64,000 nucleotides of DNA from SZUA-309 sp965215995 (GTDB lineage Bacteria > Pseudomonadota > Gammaproteobacteria > Pseudomonadales > Azotimanducaceae). Of the stretch, positions 50,777-58,889 are shown one piece after another (position 1 is the stretch's first letter; each line of letters begins with the position of its first letter). Location: contig OZ244128.1 in NCBI GenBank assembly GCA_965215995.1, positions 4,836,001-4,900,000 of the forward strand, given 5' to 3'. Under the pieces are notes generated by a model that saw only the letters and a list, made by a program, of their open reading frames with translations, made no database searches and was not told where the DNA came from. The translations under genes and the position numbers were made by a program.

Positions 50777-51900
50777 AGCGTTTCGATCTCTGCCAGGCGA
50801 TCTTCCACCCGGCTACGGATGTACTTGTGATAGTTCTTGTCGACGTAGTCGATGGAAGTGCCGGCCAGTTTCGCCACTGTGCCCACGTCGATCCCACCGG
50901 TCAGCCAGTCAGCGATGCAGCAGTGCCGCATGGTGTAGGTGACGGTATCCGGGCTCACCTTGGCTTTCTTCCGGGCTTCCTTGATGAGACGCACCCAGCG
51001 GCCGTGGCCACGTTCTGAGTACCAGAATTCTCCCTGCCAGGTCAGGAGCGGCTGATTGCCTATTCGGTCGCCAACCATACTTTTGAAGAACAGCAGCGCT
51101 TTGGCGGAGAGGGGGAAGAACCGCTCTTTACCATCCGCCGTCTTTCCCTTGAAGTAGACCAGGCGGAGGGTGCCCGTGCGGGTGTCTAGGTCGGAAATCG
51201 TGGCGTTGGCGAGCTCCTGCGGACGAGCGCCGGTATAGAGCAGCCCGCGAATGAAGTTGGCCAGATCCGGATCGGCGGCGTTGATGAGGTCGCGACGTTG
51301 TTGAACGGAGAGATAAACGTCCCGGGATTCGTTCGCACCGGAGACCTGTTCCACGTGGCACCAGGCATCGTTCGACGCCACCATGTTCGTCCGGTGGGCA
51401 AAGTTCAGCGCTGCCTTCAGTGTCTTCAGATTGCGGTTGGTGTGTGCGGGTGTAGATTGCTTCGCGAGCCGGTTGCGCCACTTCAGCACGTCCTGGGGTT
51501 GGAGCTCATCGAGTTTCTTGTCGCCGAAGGTGGTGCCGTAAACGAGCGCCTTGAACCGCTTCTCGGCGTCGGTGGCCGTCTTCTCGCCTTTCTGGACACG
51601 TCGATCGTCGACATAGAGCCTGCAGGCCTCTTCAACGGATCCGGCCTTGATGACACCCGCGTTGCACTGCTCCCACCATTCTCGGGCCTGCTTCAAGGCC
51701 TGATCGTAGGAAAGGGCAGCAACATCACCCAGACGGCGGTAGTTCTGTTTCCCATCTGAGCCCCTGAATCGGGCTATGAAGCTCTCGGAGCCGTTCTCGG
51801 TTCGACGGTAGCCGAGGTAGCAACCTTCGCTGATTCGGACCCAGTGCGGCTCTCTTCTGGAAGGTAGGGCAGCACGTCCCTTGATGGTGTCGATGCGCAC
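50773..51900 (-). CDS. int: Tyrosine recombinase integrase
   Basis: Site-specific integrase of 375 residues. N-terminal arm-binding region (GCYLGYRRTENGSESFIARFRG), SAM-like core-binding domain (about 90-185), catalytic domain with Arg226 in TGARPQEL, Arg325 and His326 in YTMRHCC (the usual first His of HxxR is Tyr here), and nucleophile Tyr357 in AGTSIDYVDKNYHKY. It ends the right side of the element, 120 bp from the tRNA attachment site, the standard position for tRNA-targeting integrases. The start codon overlaps the arm-repeat region, allowing autoregulation by integrase binding. Confidence 0.94.
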   Translation of the reverse strand: MRIDTIKGRAALPSRREPHWVRISEGCYLGYRRTENGSESFIARFRGSDGKQNYRRLGDVAALSYDQALKQAREWWEQCNAGVIKAGSVEEACRLYVDDRRVQKGEKTATDAEKRFKALVYGTTFGDKKLDELQPQDVLKWRNRLAKQSTPAHTNRNLKTLKAALNFAHRTNMVASNDAWCHVEQVSGANESRDVYLSVQQRRDLINAADPDLANFIRGLLYTGARPQELANATISDLDTRTGTLRLVYFKGKTADGKERFFPLSAKALLFFKSMVGDRIGNQPLLTWQGEFWYSERGHGRWVRLIKEARKKAKVSPDTVTYTMRHCCIADWLTGGIDVGTVAKLAGTSIDYVDKNYHKYIRSRVEDRLAEIETL

Positions 51901-51910
51901 AATTTTTCCG

Positions 51911-51931
51911 TATACGGAATCTGTACGGAAT
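51911..51931 (+). repeat. Arm-type repeats at the right end
   Basis: TATACGGAAT (51911-51920) and TGTACGGAAT (51922-51931), 11 bp apart, mirror the pair at 42007-42027. An inverted half TTCCGTA precedes them at 51906-51912. Confidence 0.6.
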
Positions 51932-52021
51932 TATTCGTTGTTATCCGATCTTATTCAATGTTATTTTCCCCAGTGAAAACAGGGGTTTCCTAAGATCGAA
52001 ACCCTCTGCTTGGAGGGATAT

Positions 52022-52036
52022 TTGGTGCCCAGGGCG
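52022..52036. repeat. attR, right attachment repeat inside tRNA-Leu(UAG)
   Basis: TTGGTGCCCAGGGCG covers the 3' acceptor strand and CCA of the tRNA gene and equals attL at 41953-41967. Confidence 0.9.
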
Positions 52037-52108
52037 AGAGTCGAACTCGCACGCAACTTGTGCACTGGAACCTAAATCCAGCTTGTCTACCAGTTCCAAC
52101 ACCTGGGC
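52023..52108 (-). tRNA. tRNA-Leu(UAG), integration site of the element
   Basis: 86-nt class II tRNA with encoded CCA. Acceptor GCCCAGG (52108-52102) pairs with CCTGGGC, the anticodon stem is CTGGA/TCCAG with loop TTTAGGT (anticodon TAG), a long variable arm and a T arm with GTTCGACTC follow. It reads CUN leucine codons. The element's insertion leaves the gene intact because attR restores the 3' end. Confidence 0.95.
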
Positions 52109-52278
52109 GAGGGCGGCAATGATAGGGCAACTCATCGCGTCTGGCACCTGAACTTCCCCCGCGATCGCTAGATGACACTTTCTTGAATTTTCGCGGCAAC
52201 CTCCCGTTTCGAAACCTGACGGTCACATTCGATCCATAAAGTCCGCGCTTTCCGCAAACCGCCAGATTGGAGAGCGTT

Positions 52279-55062
52279 ATGCCGCGCAGGATTGCCACCT
52301 TACTACTGGGAGCATCGCTCCTACTTTCAAGTGCCGCATTCGCCGACGGTCGACTGCAGGGCCGGGTCGTTACGGGCGAAGTCGCTAAGAACCTCGAAGG
52401 AGCCGTGCTGCGCATAGCCGATCTTGATCGAACGGTCACCACCGGAAGGGACGGCCGCTTTTCCTTCGGTCAGGTTCCTACCGGCCGCCATCAGATGACG
52501 GTGAGCTATCTGGGTGCCGTCGCCAGCACACTTGAGGTAACCATCCGCGAAGGACGGACCGAAAACCTCGAGATTTCCATGGGCGGCATCACCGAAGAGA
52601 TCATTGTGCAGGGATTCCGATCCGGCACTGCGAGCGCGCTCAACCAGCAACGGGCAGCGGATACGGTGACCAGCGTCGTCTCCGCAGATGCCATAGGCGC
52701 GCTACCGGACGCTAACGTGGCTGAAGCCGTCCAACGGGTGCCCGGGGTGTTTCTCGAGCGGGACCAGGGTGAAGGCAGGTTCATCGGCATTCGAGGTATG
52801 GATCCGAATCTGAACACCACCACCATCAATGGTCTGCTGGTGCCGTCGCCAGAGACCGGTGCTCGTTCCGTGGCGTTGGATGTGATTCCCGCGGATCTGT
52901 TGGAAGGACTGGAGATCACCAAGACCTTCACACCGGACATGGACCTGAGCGCGATTGGTGGGAACGTGAACGTTCGGGCGCTGTCTGCTTACGATCGTGG
53001 TGAACGCTCTCTCTCTTTCACAGCGGAAGGCAGCTACAACGAGCTGGTGGAAGAAACCAGCCCCAAGCTTGCTGCGACCTGGACCAACCAATTCGACGTG
53101 GGTGGTGGCAGCAGGAACCTGGGAATTGCAGCTGCCATCTCCTGGTTTGATCGGGATTTCGGCAGCGACAACATCGAAACTGACGGTGGCTGGCCGAACG
53201 ACCTGGAGACCATCGGCGGTCAGCAGTTCAAAGGCGCTGAAGAGATCGAGCAGCGCAGCTACGCCATCAATCGGGAGCGTCTGGGCGCGGCGTTGAACTT
53301 CGACTACCACACGGATCGTGGTAACTACTACTGGCGCAATTTGTATTCCGAGTTCAGCGATCAGGAATACAGAACCCGTAACGAGTTCAAGTTCGATGAT
53401 GGTGAGGCTGTTTCAGGCAGCGATCGCAATGCTACCTGGCAAGGTGCGACCGTTGAGAAATCCATGAAGGACCGTCTCGAGGAGCAGCAAATACTTTCTA
53501 CCCTGATTGGCGGTGAGAACGACTTCGAGCTCTGGCGCATCGACTACAGTTACGGGTACTCCTATGGCCGGGAGAAAGAACCCGATCGGCTGGATACCAC
53601 CTTTGCGGCGGAAGATGTGCAGATCGGCTACACGGAAATTGATCGGAAGCCGGCTCTGTTCGGCGAGGAAGCCGTTTACCAGGCGGCCAGCTATGAGCTG
53701 GACGAGTTCGAGTACGTCGATGGCGACGCGAAGGACAAATCCCACAACCTGAAGTTCAACGTGACTCGGGATCTCTTTCTCGGCGGTTACAACGGCGACG
53801 TGAAGTTTGGCCTCAGCTACCGCACGCGCGAAAAGACCTACGACGCAGATGTGGGCATCTACGGTGATCCCGCTGGCTCGTCCCTCACCGGGTTCGAGGC
53901 GCGTCCGCCGCGCTATGACATCAGCCGATTTGGCCCAGGCATCGGTGCGTCAGGCGTGCGCAGCTTCTTCGAACAGAATCTCGCGAATCTCGAGCTCGAC
54001 GAGGAAGACAGCCTGATTGAGTCGAGCATCAGCAACTACGAGCTGGACGAAGACGTCACTGCAGCCTATCTGATGAGCACCTTCGAGCGTGGCGGCTGGC
54101 GGGTGCTTTATGGAGTCCGCTACGAAGACACAGATTTCGGCGCCCTCGGTACCCGGTTGGTGGTGGACGATGTGAATGGTGACGGCGACGCCGTGCTGGC
54201 GCCAGCGCCCTTCGATAAGCACTACGACAACTGGCTACCGAGCCTGAACGTGCGCTGGGAAACGGGCAATCTGGTCTTTCGTGCTGGCGCCAGCATGACG
54301 CTCGCTCGTCCCAACTTCGCCGAGCTATCACCAGGTGGTGAGATCGAGTTTGAAGAGGACGATGGTGAGACGGAGCTGTCCGCAGAAATCGGCAATCCGG
54401 AGCTGGATCCGGTGGAGTCCACGAATTTCGATCTGGGTGTGGAGTGGTACCCCGGGGGTGTGAGCGTGCTGTCCGCCGGGATTTTCTACAAAGACATCGA
54501 AAATTTCATCGTGATCGCCGACGTGGCGGATCAGATTGATCTGGAAAATCTGGTCGGAGCGCCGGTGGATGATGCGGAAGTGATCCAGCCGATCAACGGT
54601 GACAGTGCTCAGCTGTTTGGTGTCGAGGTGGCGGCCATCAAGCAGTTTGAGAGCGGTTGGTACCTTTCAGCTAACGGCACTTACGTGGATTCAGAAGCCA
54701 CCTATCCGGGTCGGGAAAGCAAGGGGCTTTTGCCCCGCACACCGGAGTGGGTGCTGAATGGTGCCGTTGGCTGGGAAAACCGTCACTTCAGCTTCAGGCT
54801 CGCGGCCACCTATCGCGATATCGCTCTGCAAGGTTTCGAGGATCTCGAGGATGCGGACTTTGACGTCTATCAGGATGAGCACACCCAGGTGGACTTCTCT
54901 GCCAAGTGGGCTATCACCGAGCAGTGGCAACTGGCGTTCGCTGCCAGCAACCTGACAGACGAACCGTACTACACTTACTTCGGTAGCAAGGCATACAACG
55001 CCCAGTACGAAGACTACGGTCGGACCTACTCTCTCGGCGTCAAGTACACGCCGTTCCAGTGA
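52279..55062 (+). CDS. TonB-dependent outer-membrane receptor, phytase-associated
   Basis: Outer-membrane gated channel, 927 residues. The ATG at 52279 follows GGAGAG; signal peptide MPRRIATLLLGASLLLSSAAFA. Then a carboxypeptidase-regulatory-like domain (about 25-110, GRLQGRVVTGEVAKNLEGA, DGRFSFGQVPTGRH), a plug domain (ALPDANVAEAVQRVPGVFLERDQGEGRFIGIRG), and a barrel ending in aromatic YSLGVKYTPFQ. The plug and length match the TonB-Xanth-Caul type. The gene is translationally coupled to a beta-propeller phytase gene, an association known from several aquatic bacteria, so the likely cargo is phytate, phytate fragments or metal complexes. Confidence 0.92.
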   Translation: MPRRIATLLLGASLLLSSAAFADGRLQGRVVTGEVAKNLEGAVLRIADLDRTVTTGRDGRFSFGQVPTGRHQMTVSYLGAVASTLEVTIREGRTENLEISMGGITEEIIVQGFRSGTASALNQQRAADTVTSVVSADAIGALPDANVAEAVQRVPGVFLERDQGEGRFIGIRGMDPNLNTTTINGLLVPSPETGARSVALDVIPADLLEGLEITKTFTPDMDLSAIGGNVNVRALSAYDRGERSLSFTAEGSYNELVEETSPKLAATWTNQFDVGGGSRNLGIAAAISWFDRDFGSDNIETDGGWPNDLETIGGQQFKGAEEIEQRSYAINRERLGAALNFDYHTDRGNYYWRNLYSEFSDQEYRTRNEFKFDDGEAVSGSDRNATWQGATVEKSMKDRLEEQQILSTLIGGENDFELWRIDYSYGYSYGREKEPDRLDTTFAAEDVQIGYTEIDRKPALFGEEAVYQAASYELDEFEYVDGDAKDKSHNLKFNVTRDLFLGGYNGDVKFGLSYRTREKTYDADVGIYGDPAGSSLTGFEARPPRYDISRFGPGIGASGVRSFFEQNLANLELDEEDSLIESSISNYELDEDVTAAYLMSTFERGGWRVLYGVRYEDTDFGALGTRLVVDDVNGDGDAVLAPAPFDKHYDNWLPSLNVRWETGNLVFRAGASMTLARPNFAELSPGGEIEFEEDDGETELSAEIGNPELDPVESTNFDLGVEWYPGGVSVLSAGIFYKDIENFIVIADVADQIDLENLVGAPVDDAEVIQPINGDSAQLFGVEVAAIKQFESGWYLSANGTYVDSEATYPGRESKGLLPRTPEWVLNGAVGWENRHFSFRLAATYRDIALQGFEDLEDADFDVYQDEHTQVDFSAKWAITEQWQLAFAASNLTDEPYYTYFGSKAYNAQYEDYGRTYSLGVKYTPFQ

Positions 55063-56072
55063 TGGATCGTAGATCTCTCACGGCCGTGCGGTATTTGGCG
55101 ATCGCGGCTATTGCGGTGCTGATCCCGGGCTGCACCAGCACAACGCCAGTGCCGGTCGCGACGGTAACACCAGACTTCGAAACCGTGCCGGTGGCCAGTG
55201 AAGGGGACGCGGCGGACGATCCAGCCATATTGGTTGGTGAGACCGAAGTTCGCCTGCTTGGCACAGACAAGAAAGCCGGACTCGCCCTCTACGATCTGGC
55301 TGGTAGCGAGCGGGACTTCCTTGCCAGTGGTCGGGTGAACAACGTGGACGCGCTACCCCAGGGCGAGAACAGATTCCTGGCTGCTGCCAGCAATCGTACG
55401 GAGGTCAGCCTGGATCTGTACGCGGTAACCGGCGACAGCATCGAGCTTGTCGCCCGGCAGCCACTGGCGGTAGCGGAGCCCTACGGGCTCTGTATGGGTG
55501 AAACGCCTGAAATGTCGGTGTTCGTGGGCGACAAGGAAGGGCGCATCGAGCACTGGGTAGTCGACGAGTCTCTGGCACTCGAACTCCGGCAGTACTTCCA
55601 GCTGGACGGGCAGACCGAGGGTTGCGTCTACGATCCCGTGGACGAAACGCTCTATATCGGTGAGGAAGAGCGGGGCATCTGGGCGTTCGATCTTGCTCGT
55701 GGCGTGCGCCGGTTGGTTGCGCCGGTAGATGCATTCAATCTAGTAATGGATGTTGAAGGTCTGGATATATACCGGTCAGCCGGAATCGGCGGTGAGGTTC
55801 GCTATCTGATTGCCTCCAGCCAGGGGGACAACAGCTATGTTGTCTATGCCTTGCCAGAGGTCAAACGGCTGCTGAAGTTTCGGATCGTTGATCACCCGAG
55901 TGCTGGTGTCGACGGTACGGAGGAGACGGATGGGATTGCGGTGACCTCTGCCGCTTTGCCTGGCTATCCCGAAGGGATTCTGGTGGTGCAGGACGGTGCC
56001 AACGTCCCTGGGCGTCAGAACTTCAAAGGCGTGGACTGGCGCAAGATCCAGGCGCTCATCCCCGAGGGGTGA
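55062..56072 (+). CDS. Beta-propeller phytase lipoprotein
   Basis: Hydrolyses phytate (inositol hexakisphosphate) to release phosphate in a calcium-dependent reaction. 336 residues; the start ATG at 55062 overlaps the receptor stop by one base. A lipoprotein signal ends LIPGC, so it is anchored in the membrane, probably facing the periplasm or surface. Phytase motifs: DDPAI, GTDKKAGLALYDLAG, VNNVDAL, EGCVYDPVDETLYIGEEERGIWAF, GLDIYRSAG, LIASSQGDNSYVVYAL, FRI followed by GVDGTEETDGIAV, and PEGILVVQDG. Length is close to the 3-phytase norm. It stands convergent with a Pho-controlled porin gene. Confidence 0.92.
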   Translation: MDRRSLTAVRYLAIAAIAVLIPGCTSTTPVPVATVTPDFETVPVASEGDAADDPAILVGETEVRLLGTDKKAGLALYDLAGSERDFLASGRVNNVDALPQGENRFLAAASNRTEVSLDLYAVTGDSIELVARQPLAVAEPYGLCMGETPEMSVFVGDKEGRIEHWVVDESLALELRQYFQLDGQTEGCVYDPVDETLYIGEEERGIWAFDLARGVRRLVAPVDAFNLVMDVEGLDIYRSAGIGGEVRYLIASSQGDNSYVVYALPEVKRLLKFRIVDHPSAGVDGTEETDGIAVTSAALPGYPEGILVVQDGANVPGRQNFKGVDWRKIQALIPEG

Positions 56073-56101
56073 GCACCCGTCCTCTGTTGGCGGATTCAGG
56101 T

Positions 56102-57337
56102 TCAGTACTTGAACTGCACGTCGAGCATCAGCCGGTTGTAGTCCTCCGCAACGCCGTTCTGGTTCTCACCGCGCTCGTTGATGAACAAGGTGCCACCCAG
56201 AGAAACACTCTTGGTCAGGTTGTAGCTGCCGCGGAAAATGTGGCCTTTGCCGTCGGTGCCGCCGCCGATGAAATCGGAGTCGGTGACCATGGCGAACACC
56301 GCATCTGCTTCCAGATCCTGGTACACGTAACCCAGCCGCCAGGGACGATGCCCGTGCATGAAGTTCATGGTGCCACCGATGGCCCAGCCCTGATCGAACT
56401 CCGGGGCATCCAGATTCTCAACGTAGTTGAAGAAGAGCTTGGTGGGTGAATCACCGACGTTGAAACTGAACTCGCCAAACAGTTCCAGGTCCTGGTAGCC
56501 GTGGAGGTATCGATTCAGCGCGTCCACGCTGTTACCGCGCGGATCACCATCGAACGGTACCTCTCGGCCTTCCACGCTGCTGAAGTCATAGTAACCGGCC
56601 CCGATCAGGAGCTTGTTGTGCTCACCAATCGGCGTCGACCAGTCGAGCTGACCGCCAAAGGCGAGGTTGTCGGACCCGGAAGATTCGGAAACCCAGTTAA
56701 ACAGAGCATTCGCGCGGAAGCCCCCTCGTTCGAACTGAGCGAGCATTCCTTCCGGACGGACGTCGCTGTCCCAGAGCAGGCCATTGCCACCGGCTCTGTG
56801 CAGCGGGTTCTTGTACTTGCCGGCGAGTATGCTTAGACCGTCCAGATTCGTTTCCCAGTCGAAATAGGCAAGGTCAACGCCGATCTCCTTGGTTGAGAAC
56901 CCATCGCCCAGGGTCTGGTTGCTGGAGGTCGGGGAATCCCCACCCGTGGCGAGACCGAAACCCACTTCCACGGAGTCGTTCACTTTGGCAACCAAAGCAG
57001 GTCGTGCCCGAATACGATTGCGATGGCGCTTGTCGTCGGAGAACTCCGCGTCGATGCTCTCGTGACGGTAGCGGAAGTCGCCTTTCCACGTGATCTTGTC
57101 CACCCAGCTGGAGCTTGCGGGGGCGGGGGTGCTGGCAGGTGCCTGGTAAGTCTCGACCCGGATCTTGTCCTTCGACTCGAGCGCATCGAGGCGAGCGGTC
57201 AGCTCAGCGAGTTGTGCTTTCAGGGCAGCGATGGATTCAGCCTCTTCCTGGGCCTGAAGCTCCGTGGAGGCCATGAAGAGGTAGGTGAGGAGCAGAATGC
57301 TGTGCAGCAGCACCCTCGGCTGTGAAAGAGGATTCAT
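56102..57337 (-). CDS. Putative porin with N-terminal coiled coil, Pho-regulated
   Basis: Outer-membrane beta-barrel of 411 residues. The start at 57337 follows GGAGAG and gives a signal peptide (LLHSILLLTYLFMASTELQAQ). A short coiled coil (SIAALKAQLAELTARLDALE) precedes a barrel of repeated amphipathic strands ending LDVQFKY with the terminal aromatic needed for assembly. The pattern fits the putative-porin group (Porin_5-like). Three PhoB half-sites lie about 75 bp upstream, so the natural reading is a channel for phosphate or small phosphorylated compounds such as inositol phosphates. The frame is open 414 bp upstream of the ATG, but that passes through the promoter. Confidence 0.85.
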   Translation of the reverse strand: MNPLSQPRVLLHSILLLTYLFMASTELQAQEEAESIAALKAQLAELTARLDALESKDKIRVETYQAPASTPAPASSSWVDKITWKGDFRYRHESIDAEFSDDKRHRNRIRARPALVAKVNDSVEVGFGLATGGDSPTSSNQTLGDGFSTKEIGVDLAYFDWETNLDGLSILAGKYKNPLHRAGGNGLLWDSDVRPEGMLAQFERGGFRANALFNWVSESSGSDNLAFGGQLDWSTPIGEHNKLLIGAGYYDFSSVEGREVPFDGDPRGNSVDALNRYLHGYQDLELFGEFSFNVGDSPTKLFFNYVENLDAPEFDQGWAIGGTMNFMHGHRPWRLGYVYQDLEADAVFAMVTDSDFIGGGTDGKGHIFRGSYNLTKSVSLGGTLFINERGENQNGVAEDYNRLMLDVQFKY

Positions 57338-57407
57338 AGAAATTTCTCTCCGGTGTTGCGGATGTGATTGCCGCACCCTCTGGGTGCATTGAGAGCAACT
57401 GGCGCGC

Positions 57408-57441
57408 ATTGTGTGACAGAAAGATGACATTAATGTGACAC
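57408..57441 (-). promoter_or_regulatory. Pho box array of the porin gene
   Basis: Minus-strand half-sites GTGTCAC (57441-57435), ATGTCAT (57430-57424) and CTGTCAC (57419-57413) occur at an exact 11-bp period. CACAAT (57413-57408), 10 bp after the second half-site, is a plausible -10, the same geometry and hexamer as at 6026-6059. This is one of the strongest Pho boxes in the window. Confidence 0.82.
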
Positions 57442-57492
57442 TCGAATGTCGGATTGAGAGTATGAGCTTGGCTGATGACGCCAAAGCGACGG

Positions 57493-57514
57493 GATTATGA
57501 CGATTGTCATAATC
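57493..57514. promoter_or_regulatory. Perfect 22-bp palindrome, operator candidate
   Basis: GATTATGAC (57493-57501) and GTCATAATC (57506-57514) are perfect inverted repeats around GATT, in the 314-bp gap between the porin and the serine hydrolase genes. No T tract follows, so a protein-binding site is more likely than a terminator. The rest of the gap holds the Pho array and no gene. Confidence 0.5.
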
Positions 57515-57651
57515 GACCGTGCGAATGTGACAGCGATGTGGCGGGTCGCTGGCAAGGTTGCCTACGGAGGTCCAGAGCGCCTCCAGGCGTCGGTGTGGTG
57601 GTGGGTGCCAACGCCGGTTGGTCTGCAGGTGATACTTGAGAGTGAGTCGCG

Positions 57652-58788
57652 ATGTCCGATCTGATCCAGGGTGATACGACAGCTGGATTCGAAGCCGTAC
57701 GGGGTGCTTTCGAGGCGAACTTCGCCTCCGATCTGGAAGTTGGTGCGGCACTGTGTATCTTCAAGGAGGGTGAGCGGGTGGTGGATCTCTGGGGTGGCCA
57801 CCGTGATCTCGCTGCGACGGATCCCTGGTGCGCCGATACGCTGGTCAACGTCTACTCGACCACCAAGGGGCCAGCGGCCATTGCTTTTGCCACGTTGCTC
57901 GACGAAGGTCTGTTGAGCTACGAGGATCCGGTGTCGCAATACTGGCCGGAACTGAAGGCCGGTCAAGGCCTGTCTGTGGGTGATCTGCTGGCTCATCGCG
58001 GCGGGCTCTGCGGTGTTGATGCGCAGCTCTCGGTGCGTGATCTCTATGACTGGCCGAGGATGATCGGGTTGCTCGAAAGCCAGGAACCCTATTGGCCACC
58101 AGGCACCGCCTCTGGTTACCACGCCGTGACCTGGGGCTACCTGCCGGGTGAGCTGATCCGCCGGGTGGCGAGACAGACCCTGGCGGAACGTCTCGAGCAG
58201 AACGTGTGTGCACCGGCCCAAGCTGACTTTCAACTGGGGCTGGCGGACGCCGAGATGAATCGCGTCGCGCCGCTGGTTGGCCCCAACCGGGCCCGGGTTC
58301 AACAGGAAAAGACGGCCGGGACTCCCACAAACACAGGGCCGTTTCATGCTGTTGCGCTGCAAAACCCGGTGATCCGGCCCTATCAGGATGCGTCGAGCCC
58401 GGCCTGGCAACGGGCCGAGATCGCGGCCTCGAATGGACATGGCTCTGCTCGTGGTGTGGCCCGTATCTATGCGGGGGCATTGGATTCGAGCGCGGGCATC
58501 CTGTCCACGGATGCCATTGCGGCGCTCACCGAAGAGCGGGTCGGTCTGAGCGATGATCTGGTCCTCGGACATTCGATGCGGCGTGGTGCCGGAGTGATTC
58601 TCAATACACGGGCCATGTTCGGACCCAATCAGGAAGCCTGGGGACATTCAGGGGCGGGTGGCAGCACGGGCTTTGCGGATCCAGTCACGGGTACGGCCTT
58701 CGCTTATGTGATGAACCAGATGCGCGATGATGAAGGGGGGAGCACCCGAGCCGGGCGGTTGATCGATGCGTATTACAGCTGTCTGTGA
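57652..58788 (+). CDS. Serine hydrolase, EstB-like beta-lactamase family esterase
   Basis: 378-residue cytoplasmic-looking member of the class C beta-lactamase fold; no signal peptide. The catalytic SxxK motif is STTK (Ser69, Lys72) in NVYSTTKGPAA, the Tyr motif is probably in SGYHAVTWGYLPGEL, and WGHSGAGGSTGFADP is the third block near the C terminus. These are typical of EstB-type esterases that act on short acyl esters. It is the second such hydrolase in the window (see 40374-41645) but not a close copy. It lies beyond the palindrome and divergent from the porin. Confidence 0.87.
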   Translation: MSDLIQGDTTAGFEAVRGAFEANFASDLEVGAALCIFKEGERVVDLWGGHRDLAATDPWCADTLVNVYSTTKGPAAIAFATLLDEGLLSYEDPVSQYWPELKAGQGLSVGDLLAHRGGLCGVDAQLSVRDLYDWPRMIGLLESQEPYWPPGTASGYHAVTWGYLPGELIRRVARQTLAERLEQNVCAPAQADFQLGLADAEMNRVAPLVGPNRARVQQEKTAGTPTNTGPFHAVALQNPVIRPYQDASSPAWQRAEIAASNGHGSARGVARIYAGALDSSAGILSTDAIAALTEERVGLSDDLVLGHSMRRGAGVILNTRAMFGPNQEAWGHSGAGGSTGFADPVTGTAFAYVMNQMRDDEGGSTRAGRLIDAYYSCL

Positions 58789-58843
58789 ATGGTGTTTATT
58801 CGTGGCAGCTGATTCAGCTAGAAAGGAAAGAAGTGACTGGCAG

Positions 58844-58867
58844 AAAAAGGGCGCCAATCGCGGCGCC
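58844..58867 (-). terminator. Intrinsic terminator after the broken lipoprotein gene
   Basis: On the minus strand GGCGCC, loop GCGATT, GGCGCC (58867-58850), followed by CTTTTT. It serves the gene at 58890-59232. Confidence 0.8.
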
Positions 58868-58889
58868 TTCTCTGACCCCGTCCTCCCGA

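Larger units (their letters stand above)
41953..52036 (-). mobile_element. 10.1-kb integrated phage-like element (satellite or decayed prophage)
   Basis: Bounded by the 15-bp direct repeat TTGGTGCCCAGGGCG at 41953-41967 and 52022-52036; the right copy is the 3' end of tRNA-Leu(UAG). Contents: left block of small plus-strand genes (42047-43894), minus-strand tape measure, capsid, small terminase, RepA-like, primase-like, excisionase-like and integrase genes. Large terminase, portal, head protease, tail fibre, holin and endolysin were searched for by eye and not seen. Size, replication module and small terminase resemble phage satellites; a strongly deleted prophage is the alternative. Confidence 0.88.

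Noticed and set aside
52109..52278. Pho box upstream of the TonB receptor
   Set aside because: Only isolated GTCAC/TGACAC half-sites at wrong spacing; no second half at 11 bp.
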